DNA of 64,000 bases from an uncultured Lachnospiraceae bacterium (GTDB taxonomy: Bacteria > Bacillota > Clostridia > Lachnospirales > Lachnospiraceae): NCBI GenBank assembly GCA_951802115.1, contig CATOPL010000002.1, forward strand, positions 62,001 through 126,000, in the 5' to 3' direction. Shown piece after piece: positions 18,526-27,205 of the stretch (position 1 is the first letter of the stretch; every line of letters begins with the position of its first letter). The notes beneath the pieces were generated by a model, which saw only the letters and a list, made by a program, of their open reading frames with translations, searched no databases and was not told the origin of the DNA. The position numbers and the translations under genes were made by a program.

Positions 18526-19297
18526 TTCTTTTTCCTCCGACGTATATTCGTTTCCAAATGGCAAGAAGCGCATAACGTATAAAACAATGACAACTAAATG
18601 GAAACGAAAGATGTTCAATATCTCGGTATAGGCTCCATACTCCTCTGGCAGCCTTTAATTTATTGCTTGATAAGGAGTTGGTTGTCCTTCTGTATTCTGC
18701 AAGAACTTCATCCAGACCATAGCATTCATGTCCGGTTTTTAAAATTTGAAGCCATGTAGCCGCATCCTGACGCCTTCGAATATCAGGCATAATCAAATGT
18801 TCCTTTTGAACTATAGTAATATCAATCATGATGCCTACTGTCTGAAGCAGATTGTTTGTCAAAAATCCAATATAATCAACTTTGGGAAGCATATGGATAT
18901 ACTTGTACAACGGTTGGCCTGCCTGATTAATTACTTCATATGAAGTACAAGAAAAGCCGCATCTTTGTCGTTTCATAAACTGTATCTGTTTTTCCAGCTT
19001 CTCCGGTTTCCATCTGTCATCTGCATCCAGATATGCAATAAAACGGCCGGAAGCATTTTCTAACGCGCGGTTTCTTGCCTTTGCGGCTCCTCCGTTTATT
19101 GTCTGCCGAATAACTTTTATTCTTGAATCCTCTTTGCTTATTTCTTCAATAATATTCACGGTATGATCGTCAGAACAGTCGTCAACTATAAGCATTTCCC
19201 AGTCTTGATAAGTTTGTGCCTGAACGGACCTGATTGCTGAAGCTATATATTTTTCACTGTTCCATGAAGGAGTTATGACAGTTACTTTATCCTGCAT
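18488..19297 (-). CDS. Glycosyltransferase family 2, first gene of module II
   Basis: A GT-A enzyme with VTVITPSWNSEKYIASAIRS, the nucleotide-binding MLIVDDCSDDHTV and the DxD motif in FIAYLDADDRW (about residue 87). An in-frame ATG at 19330 is also possible, but 19297 is preceded by AAGGGG and fits family N-termini. It opens the module II operon, directly downstream of the terminator and recombination-site-like element A. Its C-terminus overlaps the pyruvyltransferase gene. Confidence 0.87.
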   Translation of the reverse strand: MQDKVTVITPSWNSEKYIASAIRSVQAQTYQDWEMLIVDDCSDDHTVNIIEEISKEDSRIKVIRQTINGGAAKARNRALENASGRFIAYLDADDRWKPEKLEKQIQFMKRQRCGFSCTSYEVINQAGQPLYKYIHMLPKVDYIGFLTNNLLQTVGIMIDITIVQKEHLIMPDIRRRQDAATWLQILKTGHECYGLDEVLAEYRRTTNSLSSNKLKAARGVWSLYRDIEHLSFPFSCHCFIRYALLAIWKRIYVGGKRSESGNFVISQKS

Positions 19298-19370
19298 ATA
19301 AATGTTTTCCCCTTGTATAATTTGAGACATGGAAAATCTTGTATATTGGTGTTCTTAATAAATTCTTCTT

Positions 19371-19400
19371 AAAAAAATGGAAGTCAAAAAACTTCCATTT
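19371..19400 (-). terminator. Intrinsic terminator between site A and module II
   Basis: On the - strand the arms AATGGAAGT and ACTTCCATT (19391-19399 and 19376-19384) form a 9-bp stem with a 6-base loop followed by seven or more T. It lies upstream of the first gene of module II. It therefore works as a leader terminator that must be absent, bypassed or antiterminated for operon expression. Confidence 0.75.
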
Positions 19401-19414
19401 ACACCGTTTTTAGC

Positions 19415-19499
19415 CGCTAAATGCCCCCTTTAGCGACTTCATCCGAAAAAGCCCGATAATCTGTGGTTTTTCAGTGATTTTTGACCAGGATTTTGACCA
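19415..19499 (+). repeat. Recombination-site-like element A
   Basis: The core is a near-ideal tyrosine-recombinase site: arms CGCTAAA (19415-19421) and TTTAGCG (19429-19435) around a 7-base spacer TGCCCCC. Two TGACCA direct repeats with 12-base periodicity (19482 and 19494) follow 46 bases later, like arm-type integrase sites. Bases 19419-19497 are identical to 36452-36530 (element B). It sits just upstream of module II. The rest of the gap up to 19830 holds the palindrome at 19508 and no credible gene. Confidence 0.75.
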
Positions 19500-19507
19500 T
19501 TTTAAAA

Positions 19508-19523
19508 TCAGACATTTGTCTGA
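19508..19523. terminator. Perfect palindrome TCAGACA-TT-TGTCTGA flanked by A/T runs
   Basis: Seven-base arms with a two-base centre, preceded by AAAA and followed by AAAAA. Read on either strand it resembles a short bidirectional terminator. It lies just beyond the arm-type repeats of element A, where element D has the integrase gene. It may be the leftover end of a lost gene. Confidence 0.45.
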
Positions 19524-19830
19524 AAAATCAAAAAGTCCTTGATATTCAGCAGGAATCTACATACAATATATACAGCAATAATATTCATTACGATTTTCAT
19601 TTCTTTAATATATTGGCTGTAAGACAAATTTTTGTTCGTAATAAAGTACAGAAGATTATTATTTTATTTATTCGGAAGCAATGGTTGCGCATAGCCAGGT
19701 CCTCAATATAGATTCAGACGAGGTAGAACACTAAGAGAACATATGAGAAAGGTATGAAAAAGCAATTCAGACGGGAATAATTATTTTAGGAGCTGAAATT
19801 CTGCTAAATTCAGTAATATGAGGTGGGAAA

Positions 19831-21405
19831 ATGGGAAATTATCTGAATATTGGAAATGCCGGATTTAAAGCAATAAAAAAGGGATGTTATGTTGATAAAA
19901 GCAAGATGATTTCATATATTAACAGTACCCTGGGAACAATGAATAAATTGACTTGTGTAAGCAGACCTCGACGCTTTGGAAAATCTTTTGCTGCGAAAAT
20001 GCTGTGTGCTTATTATGATAAGAGTTGTAATTCCAGAGAATTGTTTGCAGATCTGGAGATTGCAAACGACGCTTCTTTTGAACAACATTTAAATAAATAT
20101 GATGTAATCTATCTGGATATTACCTGGTTTATTTCTAATTCAGTAAATATAAAAAATACAGTTATGGATCTGCAGCAGGAAGTAATCGCAGAATTGCGCG
20201 CTGCTTTCCCTGAAGCAGAAAAACAAGAAACACTTCCTAAAATGCTTTCCAGCGTTACAGAAGCAACTGGCAATAAATTTATCATTATAATTGATGAGTG
20301 GGATGCGTTATTTCGGGAGGCAAAAGAGGATTATCGCCTGCAGGAAGAATATATCCGACTTCTTCGAGGCTTGTTTAAAAGCAGCGGTCAAACAGATAAA
20401 ATGATAGAAGCTGCTTATATCACCGGCATTCTTCCTGTCAAAAAATATGGTACTCAATCAGCATTAACGGATTTTGATGAATATACGATGCTCCAACCAG
20501 AGCCATTGGAAGAATATATGGGCTTTACAGAGAATGAAGTTCGCAGTTTATGCACGGAAACAAAATTAGAATTTTCTGCAATCCAGCGCTGGTATGACGG
20601 ATATCTTCTTGGGAACGACAATCATGTGTACAGCCCTAAATCTGTACTTGACGCAATCAGACGGAATCGTTTGGGGAATTATTGGACACAGACGGAAACC
20701 TATGAATCCTTGAAGATTTACATAGATATGAACGAGGATGGCCTGAAGGAGGCGGTTGTGCAGATGTTGGGGGGCGCGCATTATCCTGTTGATATCGGAA
20801 CGTTTCAAAATGATTTGACAAGTATGAGATGCAGAGACGATGTTCTTACATTGTTGGTCCATCTTGGTTATCTGACTTATCATGCAGGTGAAAAAACAGT
20901 ATTTATTCCAAATGCAGAAGTCAGACAGGAATTTATCCGTGCTGTAACTGCGGGAAAACACAGAGAAGCAGTAAAGTTGATTCTTACCTTCGATCAGCTT
21001 CTGGAGGAAACCTTAAATATGAACAGCGAAGCAGTTGCTACTGCAATCGAAACAGCTCACAGCGCCGGAACCGCTCCTCTATTTTATAATGATGAGCAGG
21101 CGTTAAGAAGCGTAATAAAATTTGCCTATATCAGTTGTATTGATGAATTTCTGCGAATTGAAGAATTGCCAACAGGTAAGGGATATGCGGATGTTGTATA
21201 TCTGCCAAAAAAAGGCTCTGCAATGCCTGTACTTCTGATTGAATTGAAATGGAATAAATCAGACGAAGGTGCGATTAAGCAAATTAAGAATAATAAATAT
21301 CCTCAAATATTGGAGAATTACGGAGGAGACGTTCTTCTGGTCGGAATCAACTATGATGAAAAAAGTAAAAAACACAGTTGTATAATAGAAAAACACAGAC
21401 GATAA
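19831..21405 (+). CDS. AAA-ATPase-like protein with C-terminal PD-(D/E)XK nuclease domain
   Basis: A 524-aa protein of the widespread family pairing an AAA-ATPase-like domain with a PD-(D/E)XK nuclease-like domain. Walker A is SRPRRFGKSFAAKML (about 48-62) and Walker B is FIIIIDEWDALF (about 150). The nuclease-like end has GYADVVYLP and LLIELKWNKSDEGAIKQI (D...ExK). The start at 19831 is preceded by GAGGTGGG. The family is common in gut Clostridia and Bacteroidetes, often as isolated cargo. Function is unproven and a defence or mobile-element role is only a guess. It follows element A and precedes the broken TIR-TPR gene. Confidence 0.85.
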   Translation: MGNYLNIGNAGFKAIKKGCYVDKSKMISYINSTLGTMNKLTCVSRPRRFGKSFAAKMLCAYYDKSCNSRELFADLEIANDASFEQHLNKYDVIYLDITWFISNSVNIKNTVMDLQQEVIAELRAAFPEAEKQETLPKMLSSVTEATGNKFIIIIDEWDALFREAKEDYRLQEEYIRLLRGLFKSSGQTDKMIEAAYITGILPVKKYGTQSALTDFDEYTMLQPEPLEEYMGFTENEVRSLCTETKLEFSAIQRWYDGYLLGNDNHVYSPKSVLDAIRRNRLGNYWTQTETYESLKIYIDMNEDGLKEAVVQMLGGAHYPVDIGTFQNDLTSMRCRDDVLTLLVHLGYLTYHAGEKTVFIPNAEVRQEFIRAVTAGKHREAVKLILTFDQLLEETLNMNSEAVATAIETAHSAGTAPLFYNDEQALRSVIKFAYISCIDEFLRIEELPTGKGYADVVYLPKKGSAMPVLLIELKWNKSDEGAIKQIKNNKYPQILENYGGDVLLVGINYDEKSKKHSCIIEKHRR

Positions 21406-21430
21406 GAGAACATAGTAAAAGTGTATACAA

Positions 21431-23177
21431 ATGAAATTAAATTATATTACCAGAGGGAATTCAAACCCACAGATAGAGCCTCGAGTATATTTTACCGGAC
21501 ATCCAAAAGATTATTCTTTGTACTTTAAGGTCGTTTCTGACGATATTTTTGATTTGCAAAACTGCACAATCTATTATGATGAAGAACCAGAATATAATTA
21601 TAACGAGAATAATCTGTTTCTAAAACTCTCTCAAATGCAGATTGTAGTAATTCCCGCTACAAATAATTTTCTTTTGAAGGAAAATCGTGCCAGAGATGTC
21701 GAAATTCCTATGCATTAGAACATCATATTCCTATTCTTCTGCTTATGCAGGAAAAGGGGTTAAATGAACCGTTTGACAGGATTTGTAGCGATTTGCACTT
21801 TCTTGATAAGGACACAGAGGATGAAAAGTCAATGAATGCAATTCCCTATCATGTAAAGCTGGAGAAATTTCTTCACTCTGTTTTAATTAAAGATGATCTT
21901 TCAGTACAAATTCGCGCCGCTTTCAAAGCTTACATTTTCCTGAGCTATCGCAAGAAAGACCGTCAATATGCGCAAAAATTGATGGAGCTGATTCATGAGA
22001 ATGATTTTTGCCGTGATCTTGCTATCTGGTATGATGAATTTTTGATTCTCAGTGAAAACTTTAATCAAAGCATAGAAAACGCACTGCAAAAAGCACATTG
22101 TTTGTTATGGCAGTCACTCCAAACATTCTGGAAGATGGCAATTATGTCCACACTATTGAATATCCCTTTGCCAAAACAGCAGAAAAACCTATCCTTCCAG
22201 TTAAAATTGTACCGACAAACAGGAAGCGTTTAGAAGAATGCTATGATAATATTCCCAAATGCATTGATTGTTAAGCTAAAATATGGGACAGACGGATGAA
22301 GCGGAAACGTATTATCTGAATTCTCTGGAACTTCAGGAAAAACTGGCGGAGGAAACAAAAATTATTGAGGCCAGAAACATCCTCGCTGCAACTTACAACA
22401 ATCTTGGCGCTTTTAACAAAGATGCCGGACGACCCCTGCCAGCATGGGACTATCATCAGAAAGCCCTGGAACTTACGAAAGAATTAGCGGTAGAAACAGG
22501 GAGCATACAAAGTCGGGAGAACCTTGCCGGCAGTTACAATAACCTTGGCAATTTCAGTAGAGAATCGGGAAAATTTGAACAGTCGGAAGAATACTACGCC
22601 AGGAGTCTTGAGATCATAGTTGTATATGTATGCTGGTCGCACAGAATCAGCCAGAGAATATTATGAAAGAAGTTTTGGAATATATAAAGAATTGGCTGTA
22701 AAAACAGGCACTGTTTATGCGCAAAATGATCTTGCCAAAGGTTATGAATACCTAGGATTCTTAAATAGCAGTACAGGACGGCTGGAGCCGGCCAAAGAAT
22801 ATGACATAAAGGCGCTGGATATTCAGGAAAAACTGGTCAAAAAAACAGGAAACCTGAATATGTAAAGAGAGTTTGCCAAAGCCTGTAATAACATGGGATA
22901 TTTATGTGACAGAACGGGGCAAATAAAACAGGCCGAGGAATACTATTTGAAAGCTGTAAAAGCCTTTGAAATTCTGTTTGAAAAATCAGGAAATGAAGAA
23001 GATCAAATTTGTCTTACGACGGCTTATAAGGATTTGGCTCAAGTTTGTCAGGATTTGAAACAAAAGCAAAAAGCAAAAAACTATTATAAAACGGTTCTGG
23101 AATGTTATATTTCACAGAAAACAAAGGAGTATGAAAAACAGAAGTATCCGTCCCGAACTAGGTCGTTAATATCATGA
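21431..23177 (+). pseudogene. TIR-domain/TPR protein, decayed
   Basis: Remains of one long gene in at least four pieces. Piece 1 (21431-21718) is a TIR-like lead domain. A one-base loss near 21705 shifts the frame, after which YALEHHIPILLLMQEKGL continues. A TIR domain follows (AYIFLSYRKKDRQYAQKLM, WYDEF). A second frameshift near 22100 hides FVMAVTPNILEDGNYV. A stop at 22272 and an apparent internal deletion come before tetratricopeptide repeats (LAATYNNLGAFNKDAGR, LAGSYNNLGNFSRESGK). A further frameshift near 22620 and a TAA at 22863-22865 break the TPR part. TIR-TPR proteins are candidate NAD-consuming or signalling proteins. This copy cannot make a full product. Confidence 0.82.
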
Positions 23178-23258
23178 TCTGGTTTTCTATGAAAAAAGAA
23201 GTCTGCAAAAATTTGATTGGCATAAAAAATAAGCGATCTGTTTTAGTAAAACCTGTTG

Positions 23259-24086
23259 TTAAAGTTTTATGATTTCTATTTTATGCTGGCTGAATCTTTT
23301 ATCGGGCGCTGGAATGTCTCTGTAAAAACCATACAGTTTCTCCAAAACAGTTTCTGCATAAACCGGTATAGTGATGCGAAGATCAGCAAAAGCAGCTTTT
23401 CGTCCCATACCGTATACTTTTTTGGGAAACATTTCTCTAAATTTATAAGCGCTCCAGAAGTTTACTATCGTCTCGGAAGAATCATAATCATATTTTTTCA
23501 GCAGTTTTTGTACTGTTTTCTTCCACTTGTAAGTGTCAATGTTTCTGCCAAATTTTGTTACCATAAAAAATTTCAGCAGAAACTTTTCATATATAGGTCT
23601 GTTTTCACGATACAGATGTACTTGCTGTTCTAAAACAGATAATTGTACCATAAGTCTTGCAAACAAAAGCAAAAACTTATGTAAAATCTGCATTCCATAT
23701 TTCTCAGGCATACCATCGAGGGGAAAAATATCAATCCAAACATTAGTGATAACAGGAAACTTTGCCATATTCAGCCTGACTTTCGTATCTGCAGTAATAA
23801 CTTTGGCAGTATATATTTCATTGCTGGTATCCGTCAGCAATTTGAATTTTCCTTCAAGACAATTATCAGCAATGCTTAAAAATTTTTCGTAATCTTTTCG
23901 GGGCATTCCGATATCAATATCGTCGTCCCAGGGGATCATATTCTGGTGTCTGACCGCGCCCAGAAGAGTTCCGTCCAGAGCAAAATACCTGATATGATTT
24001 TCTTCACATATTTTTACAACATTTTTTAAAATATCAATTTCTAATTGTTGTAATTTCTTCAGATTTCGATTTTCTTCCGCATACAT
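23259..24086 (-). CDS. LicD-family phosphotransferase
   Basis: A complete 275-aa LicD protein. The nucleotidyltransferase-fold core is visible as YFALDGTLLGAVRHQNMIPW followed by DDDIDIGMPR (about 32-62), with DVWIDIFPLDGMPE-type residues (WIDIFPLDG) near 115. LicD enzymes attach phosphocholine or related phospho-groups from CDP-activated donors to glycans. Here the neighbouring phosphonate and CDP-forming genes suggest a phosphonate or phospho-alcohol donor. AGGAG precedes ATG 24086, which overlaps the WecG-like gene by 53 bases. It is the last gene of module III and the intact paralogue of the fragment at 8148. Confidence 0.9.
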   Translation of the reverse strand: MYAEENRNLKKLQQLEIDILKNVVKICEENHIRYFALDGTLLGAVRHQNMIPWDDDIDIGMPRKDYEKFLSIADNCLEGKFKLLTDTSNEIYTAKVITADTKVRLNMAKFPVITNVWIDIFPLDGMPEKYGMQILHKFLLLFARLMVQLSVLEQQVHLYRENRPIYEKFLLKFFMVTKFGRNIDTYKWKKTVQKLLKKYDYDSSETIVNFWSAYKFREMFPKKVYGMGRKAAFADLRITIPVYAETVLEKLYGFYRDIPAPDKRFSQHKIEIIKL

Positions 24087-24840
24087 TTTTCAATTCTCCT
24101 GTAAAAACAAGCCATAAAAATTTACTATTTGTTTTGAGATATCTTTTAAATAACCGTTTTGGTTCCTGGAGCAACCGGTATAACCATTCCAAATTACACT
24201 GTCTCATCCATTGGGGAGATCTTTTGATGTTTTCCGCAATATAATCAAAGACGGCGCCTACTCCTATCATAAAGCCTGTTACTTTTTTATAATGTTCTGC
24301 CATCCAACATTCCTGTTTGGGCGCTCCAAGGCCAACCCACACAAAATCAGCTTTCGTCATATTGATTTTTTTCAGTACATCTTTTTCCTCGTCTTTTGTT
24401 AATGCTCTGAATGGAGGGCTGTACATACCGACAATTTTAACGTCAGGATATTTTTTTTTGAGGTTGTGATACATTTTTTCTAAAGTTTCCTCTGTAGAGC
24501 CGTAAAAATAATGTCGGTATCCTTTTTGAACAGATATTTGTAAAATTGCTTCCATATAATCCGCCCCTGTAATTCTTGTCATTTCTTTGTAACCTGACTT
24601 CTTCCCAACAGAAGACAGCGGTCCACCGTCCGGTATAGCCATAATCGCGCGATTTTGTATATTGCGATAATTTTCATCCTCGTAGGCCATGATCGTAGTA
24701 TGTACATTTGAAACGCACATATATTCGCCTGACAGCTCGCTAATGTTTTTAATTGTATAGTCTAATAACCGATCTATATTTATAGCGGCAATATTTACGC
24801 CCAGAATATTACATGTGGAAATTGCTGATTTGTTCATCAT
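24034..24840 (-). CDS. WecG/TagA/CpsF-type glycosyltransferase (GT26)
   Basis: A 268-aa member of the GT26 family, whose characterised members add N-acetylmannosamine(uronate) to a lipid-linked sugar early in teichoic acid or ECA synthesis. Motifs are ILGVNIAAINIDRLL, TITGADYMEAIL-like RITGADYMEAI, YFYGSTEETLEKM and DFVWVGLGAPKQECWM. It would extend the lipid-linked primer of module III. The upstream 100 bases contain no clear ribosome binding site near ATG 24840. An alternative start three bases on is equally possible. Confidence 0.88.
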   Translation of the reverse strand: MMNKSAISTCNILGVNIAAINIDRLLDYTIKNISELSGEYMCVSNVHTTIMAYEDENYRNIQNRAIMAIPDGGPLSSVGKKSGYKEMTRITGADYMEAILQISVQKGYRHYFYGSTEETLEKMYHNLKKKYPDVKIVGMYSPPFRALTKDEEKDVLKKINMTKADFVWVGLGAPKQECWMAEHYKKVTGFMIGVGAVFDYIAENIKRSPQWMRQCNLEWLYRLLQEPKRLFKRYLKTNSKFLWLVFTGELKNVCGRKSKSEEITTIRN

Positions 24841-24943
24841 ATAAAATATTTTAAAACATTTGAATAGTTTTATTCATGAATTGTTTAGACAATCAAAAAT
24901 TTTATCTGGCAAATCCTCCCTTTCCTGTTCCGAGCGGCATATA

Positions 24944-25992
24944 TTATATCAGTTTTTGAATGAAATGAATTTTTCGTAAAAAAGATACAAATATAAATGA
25001 GGAAAAATAAACTACAAATATGTAAACAAGACATGCAGGAAGCGTCCTGATCGAAGGCTCCATCATATCAAACACCCATCGAAACTCTCTGCGGAAAATA
25101 TTTTCAAAGAGCATGATTCCAAAAATACCCCCCCCAGAGAAAAAATGAAGGTTTTAATCCGGGCAGGAATTCGTGTATGCAATGAAAAATATCTTATCCA
25201 GACATAAAACGTGAATGTTGGGATAGCAATCATGCTTTTATGGAACGGATAGGGTTCCTCCATATTTCCGGTCAGATTCATCGCGTACTTGGTCATTATA
25301 CTGCATACAGTTATTACAGAAAAACTTAGTATTGTCCATAAAACTACTTTCTTCTTATTATAATATGAATCCTCCAGTTTATTTTCAAAATAATATCCCA
25401 TGATCGTAAAGTAGGTATTCCAGCTTACTATGAGCGAAACGGAAAACCAGTGACTTAAGGTGTATTCTCCTTTCCAGATCAGGAACTGAACAACAGGAAG
25501 AACGCCGCTTATGAGAAACTGACAGGTACCTAAATATATAAATTCCTGTTCTGTCATTGCTTTTACCATTCGTCTGAGTATTGGAAGCATGACCAGAAAC
25601 GCAATATAGGCGTAGAGATACCAGTATGCAGTCGCGATCCGGTAGGAATAAAGTTTCGCAAAAAACATTTCAATATGAAAATCTTCACCAAGACGTACTA
25701 CTTTGTAAAGATATTGAATAAATGAGAAAGCTACAAGAATAAAAACAAATTTAAGAATCCGTTTTTTGTATAGAATTCGGATATCTTCCTCTTTTTGCAG
25801 CAGCAGTGCGCCTGATACCATAAAAAACAACGGTACAGATACCTTACATAAAATAGAAAAAAACAAATAGCCGAAGTAAAAATATGAATCCTGACGCACT
25901 GTAAAAAGTTTATATCCCATTGTTTCTGTATGATTAAATAATACAAAAAACATTGCAACAATCCGGACAATTTCCAAATGTATTTTCTTCAT
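24944..25992 (-). CDS. Acyltransferase 3 family membrane protein, phase-variable, OFF in this sequence
   Basis: A polytopic O-acyltransferase (Acyl_transf_3/NolL-like), beginning HLEIVRIVAMFFVLFNHTET with the conserved histidine. As written, the frame ends at 25063 (309 aa) after a G8 run on the coding strand (25128-25135), with an unrelated tail. With nine G the frame continues into LGGGIFGIMLFENIFRREF and further hydrophobic helices to TAA at 24944, giving 349 aa. That matches the homologue at 39867 (348 aa). The enzyme would acetylate a sugar of the module III polymer. The gene lies between the decarboxylase and the WecG-like gene. Confidence 0.83.
25128..25135 (-). repeat. Poly-G tract (G8) in acyltransferase gene, OFF length
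   Basis: Eight consecutive C on the + strand, that is G8 in the coding direction. The frame analysis of the surrounding gene shows that nine G restores the conserved C-terminus. A homopolymer of this length is conspicuous in such AT-rich DNA and is a classic substrate for slipped-strand mispairing. Confidence 0.85.
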
Positions 25993-26004
25993 GATAATTT
26001 GTGC

Positions 26005-27126
26005 TTATCTGTTTTGCAGATACTCCATAAAATGATTTTTGTTTTCTATTGCGCTTGATGTAGGACGACCAAGATCATCTCTTGAACCAATAGAACATTT
26101 CGCCTCAATGAAGCTTAGTTCACAGCGCTGTTTTGCAGCTTCCAGTTCTTTGTCCAGCGATTTTAAACTGTCAACGCATACCGCATTCGGATAACCGCAT
26201 GCTCTGGCAACAGCTGTCAAATCGATCTTATCTGCTACCGTAGGCATACCACCGACAGTCTCATGGGCGCCGTTATTAATAACTACATGAATCATATTTT
26301 TAGGAGCATAGGCACCAAGGACCGCCATGGCTCCCATATGCATGAGAACTGATCCATCGCCGTCTATGCACCACACTTTTAAAGCAGGTTTGTTAATCGC
26401 AATTCCGAGAGCAATCGAAGAGCTGTGTCCCATGGAACCAACTGTCAGAAAGTCATATTTATGGCTTTGCCCATTGCTAGTACGGATTTCAAACAGTTCG
26501 CGACTGGCTTTGCCTGTAGTGGATATGACAGGATCCTGCCCGCTGACACTGACGATATGCTGTATAATCTTTTCACGAGTCATGCTATTGTCATTTCGAT
26601 AATCTATGCTGCCGTCGTATGACAAGGCTCCTTTACAAATCACAAATGCTACAGACTTACCGACCGACAGTATTTTTTTATATTTCTTCATTACGACAGC
26701 CGTTTCTTCTTCTGTGGTATTTTTATCAATAACAAAAGTATTGATATCCATATCTTCCAGAAGCTTGCGTGTCACTTCCCCCTGATAGATATGCTGTGGC
26801 TCATCATAGATACCGGGTTCACCACGCCATCCAATAATGAAGATCACTGGAATTGCATATACTTTATCATTGAGTAAGGAAGCAACAGGATTAATAATAT
26901 TTCCTTCCCCACTGTTCTGCATATATACAACCGGAACTTTGCCTGTGGCTAAGTAATAACCGGCCGCTATGGCAGTGCAGTTTCCCTCATTAGCTGCAAT
27001 TATATGATGTTTCTGATCAACTCCATAAGTTTTCATCAAGTAATTGCAAAGTGCTTTTAACTGGGAATCCGGAACTCCTGTATAAAAATCTGCCCCAACT
27101 ATTTCTACTAGTTTTTCTACAGTCAT
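26005..27126 (-). CDS. Phosphonopyruvate decarboxylase
   Basis: Thiamine-diphosphate enzyme (about 373 aa) that converts phosphonopyruvate to phosphonoacetaldehyde and pulls the unfavourable PEP mutase reaction forward. Visible are DFYTGVPDSQLKALCNYLMK at the N-terminus, AANEGNCTAIAAGYYLATGK, YMQNSGEGN, and the TPP motif GDGS with NN about 28 residues on (IDGDGSVLMHMGAMAVLG ... INNGAHETVGG). I choose ATG 27126 because AGGAGG lies upstream. An in-frame ATG at 27168 lacks one. It directly follows the PEP mutase gene at 27206-29212. No aminoethylphosphonate transaminase gene is visible nearby. Confidence 0.9.
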   Translation of the reverse strand: MTVEKLVEIVGADFYTGVPDSQLKALCNYLMKTYGVDQKHHIIAANEGNCTAIAAGYYLATGKVPVVYMQNSGEGNIINPVASLLNDKVYAIPVIFIIGWRGEPGIYDEPQHIYQGEVTRKLLEDMDINTFVIDKNTTEEETAVVMKKYKKILSVGKSVAFVICKGALSYDGSIDYRNDNSMTREKIIQHIVSVSGQDPVISTTGKASRELFEIRTSNGQSHKYDFLTVGSMGHSSSIALGIAINKPALKVWCIDGDGSVLMHMGAMAVLGAYAPKNMIHVVINNGAHETVGGMPTVADKIDLTAVARACGYPNAVCVDSLKSLDKELEAAKQRCELSFIEAKCSIGSRDDLGRPTSSAIENKNHFMEYLQNR

Positions 27127-27205
27127 TATTTTATGATCCTCCTGTACATCTTTTTTACACCTCATCACTACTAACTAGTTTTCTGGTTATTGTCCAGACT
27201 ATGAA

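Noticed and set aside
19481..19711. 76-codon ORF to the right of element A
   Set aside because: It overlaps the TGACCA repeats and palindrome, has no ribosome binding site and no recognisable composition or homology. Judged random.
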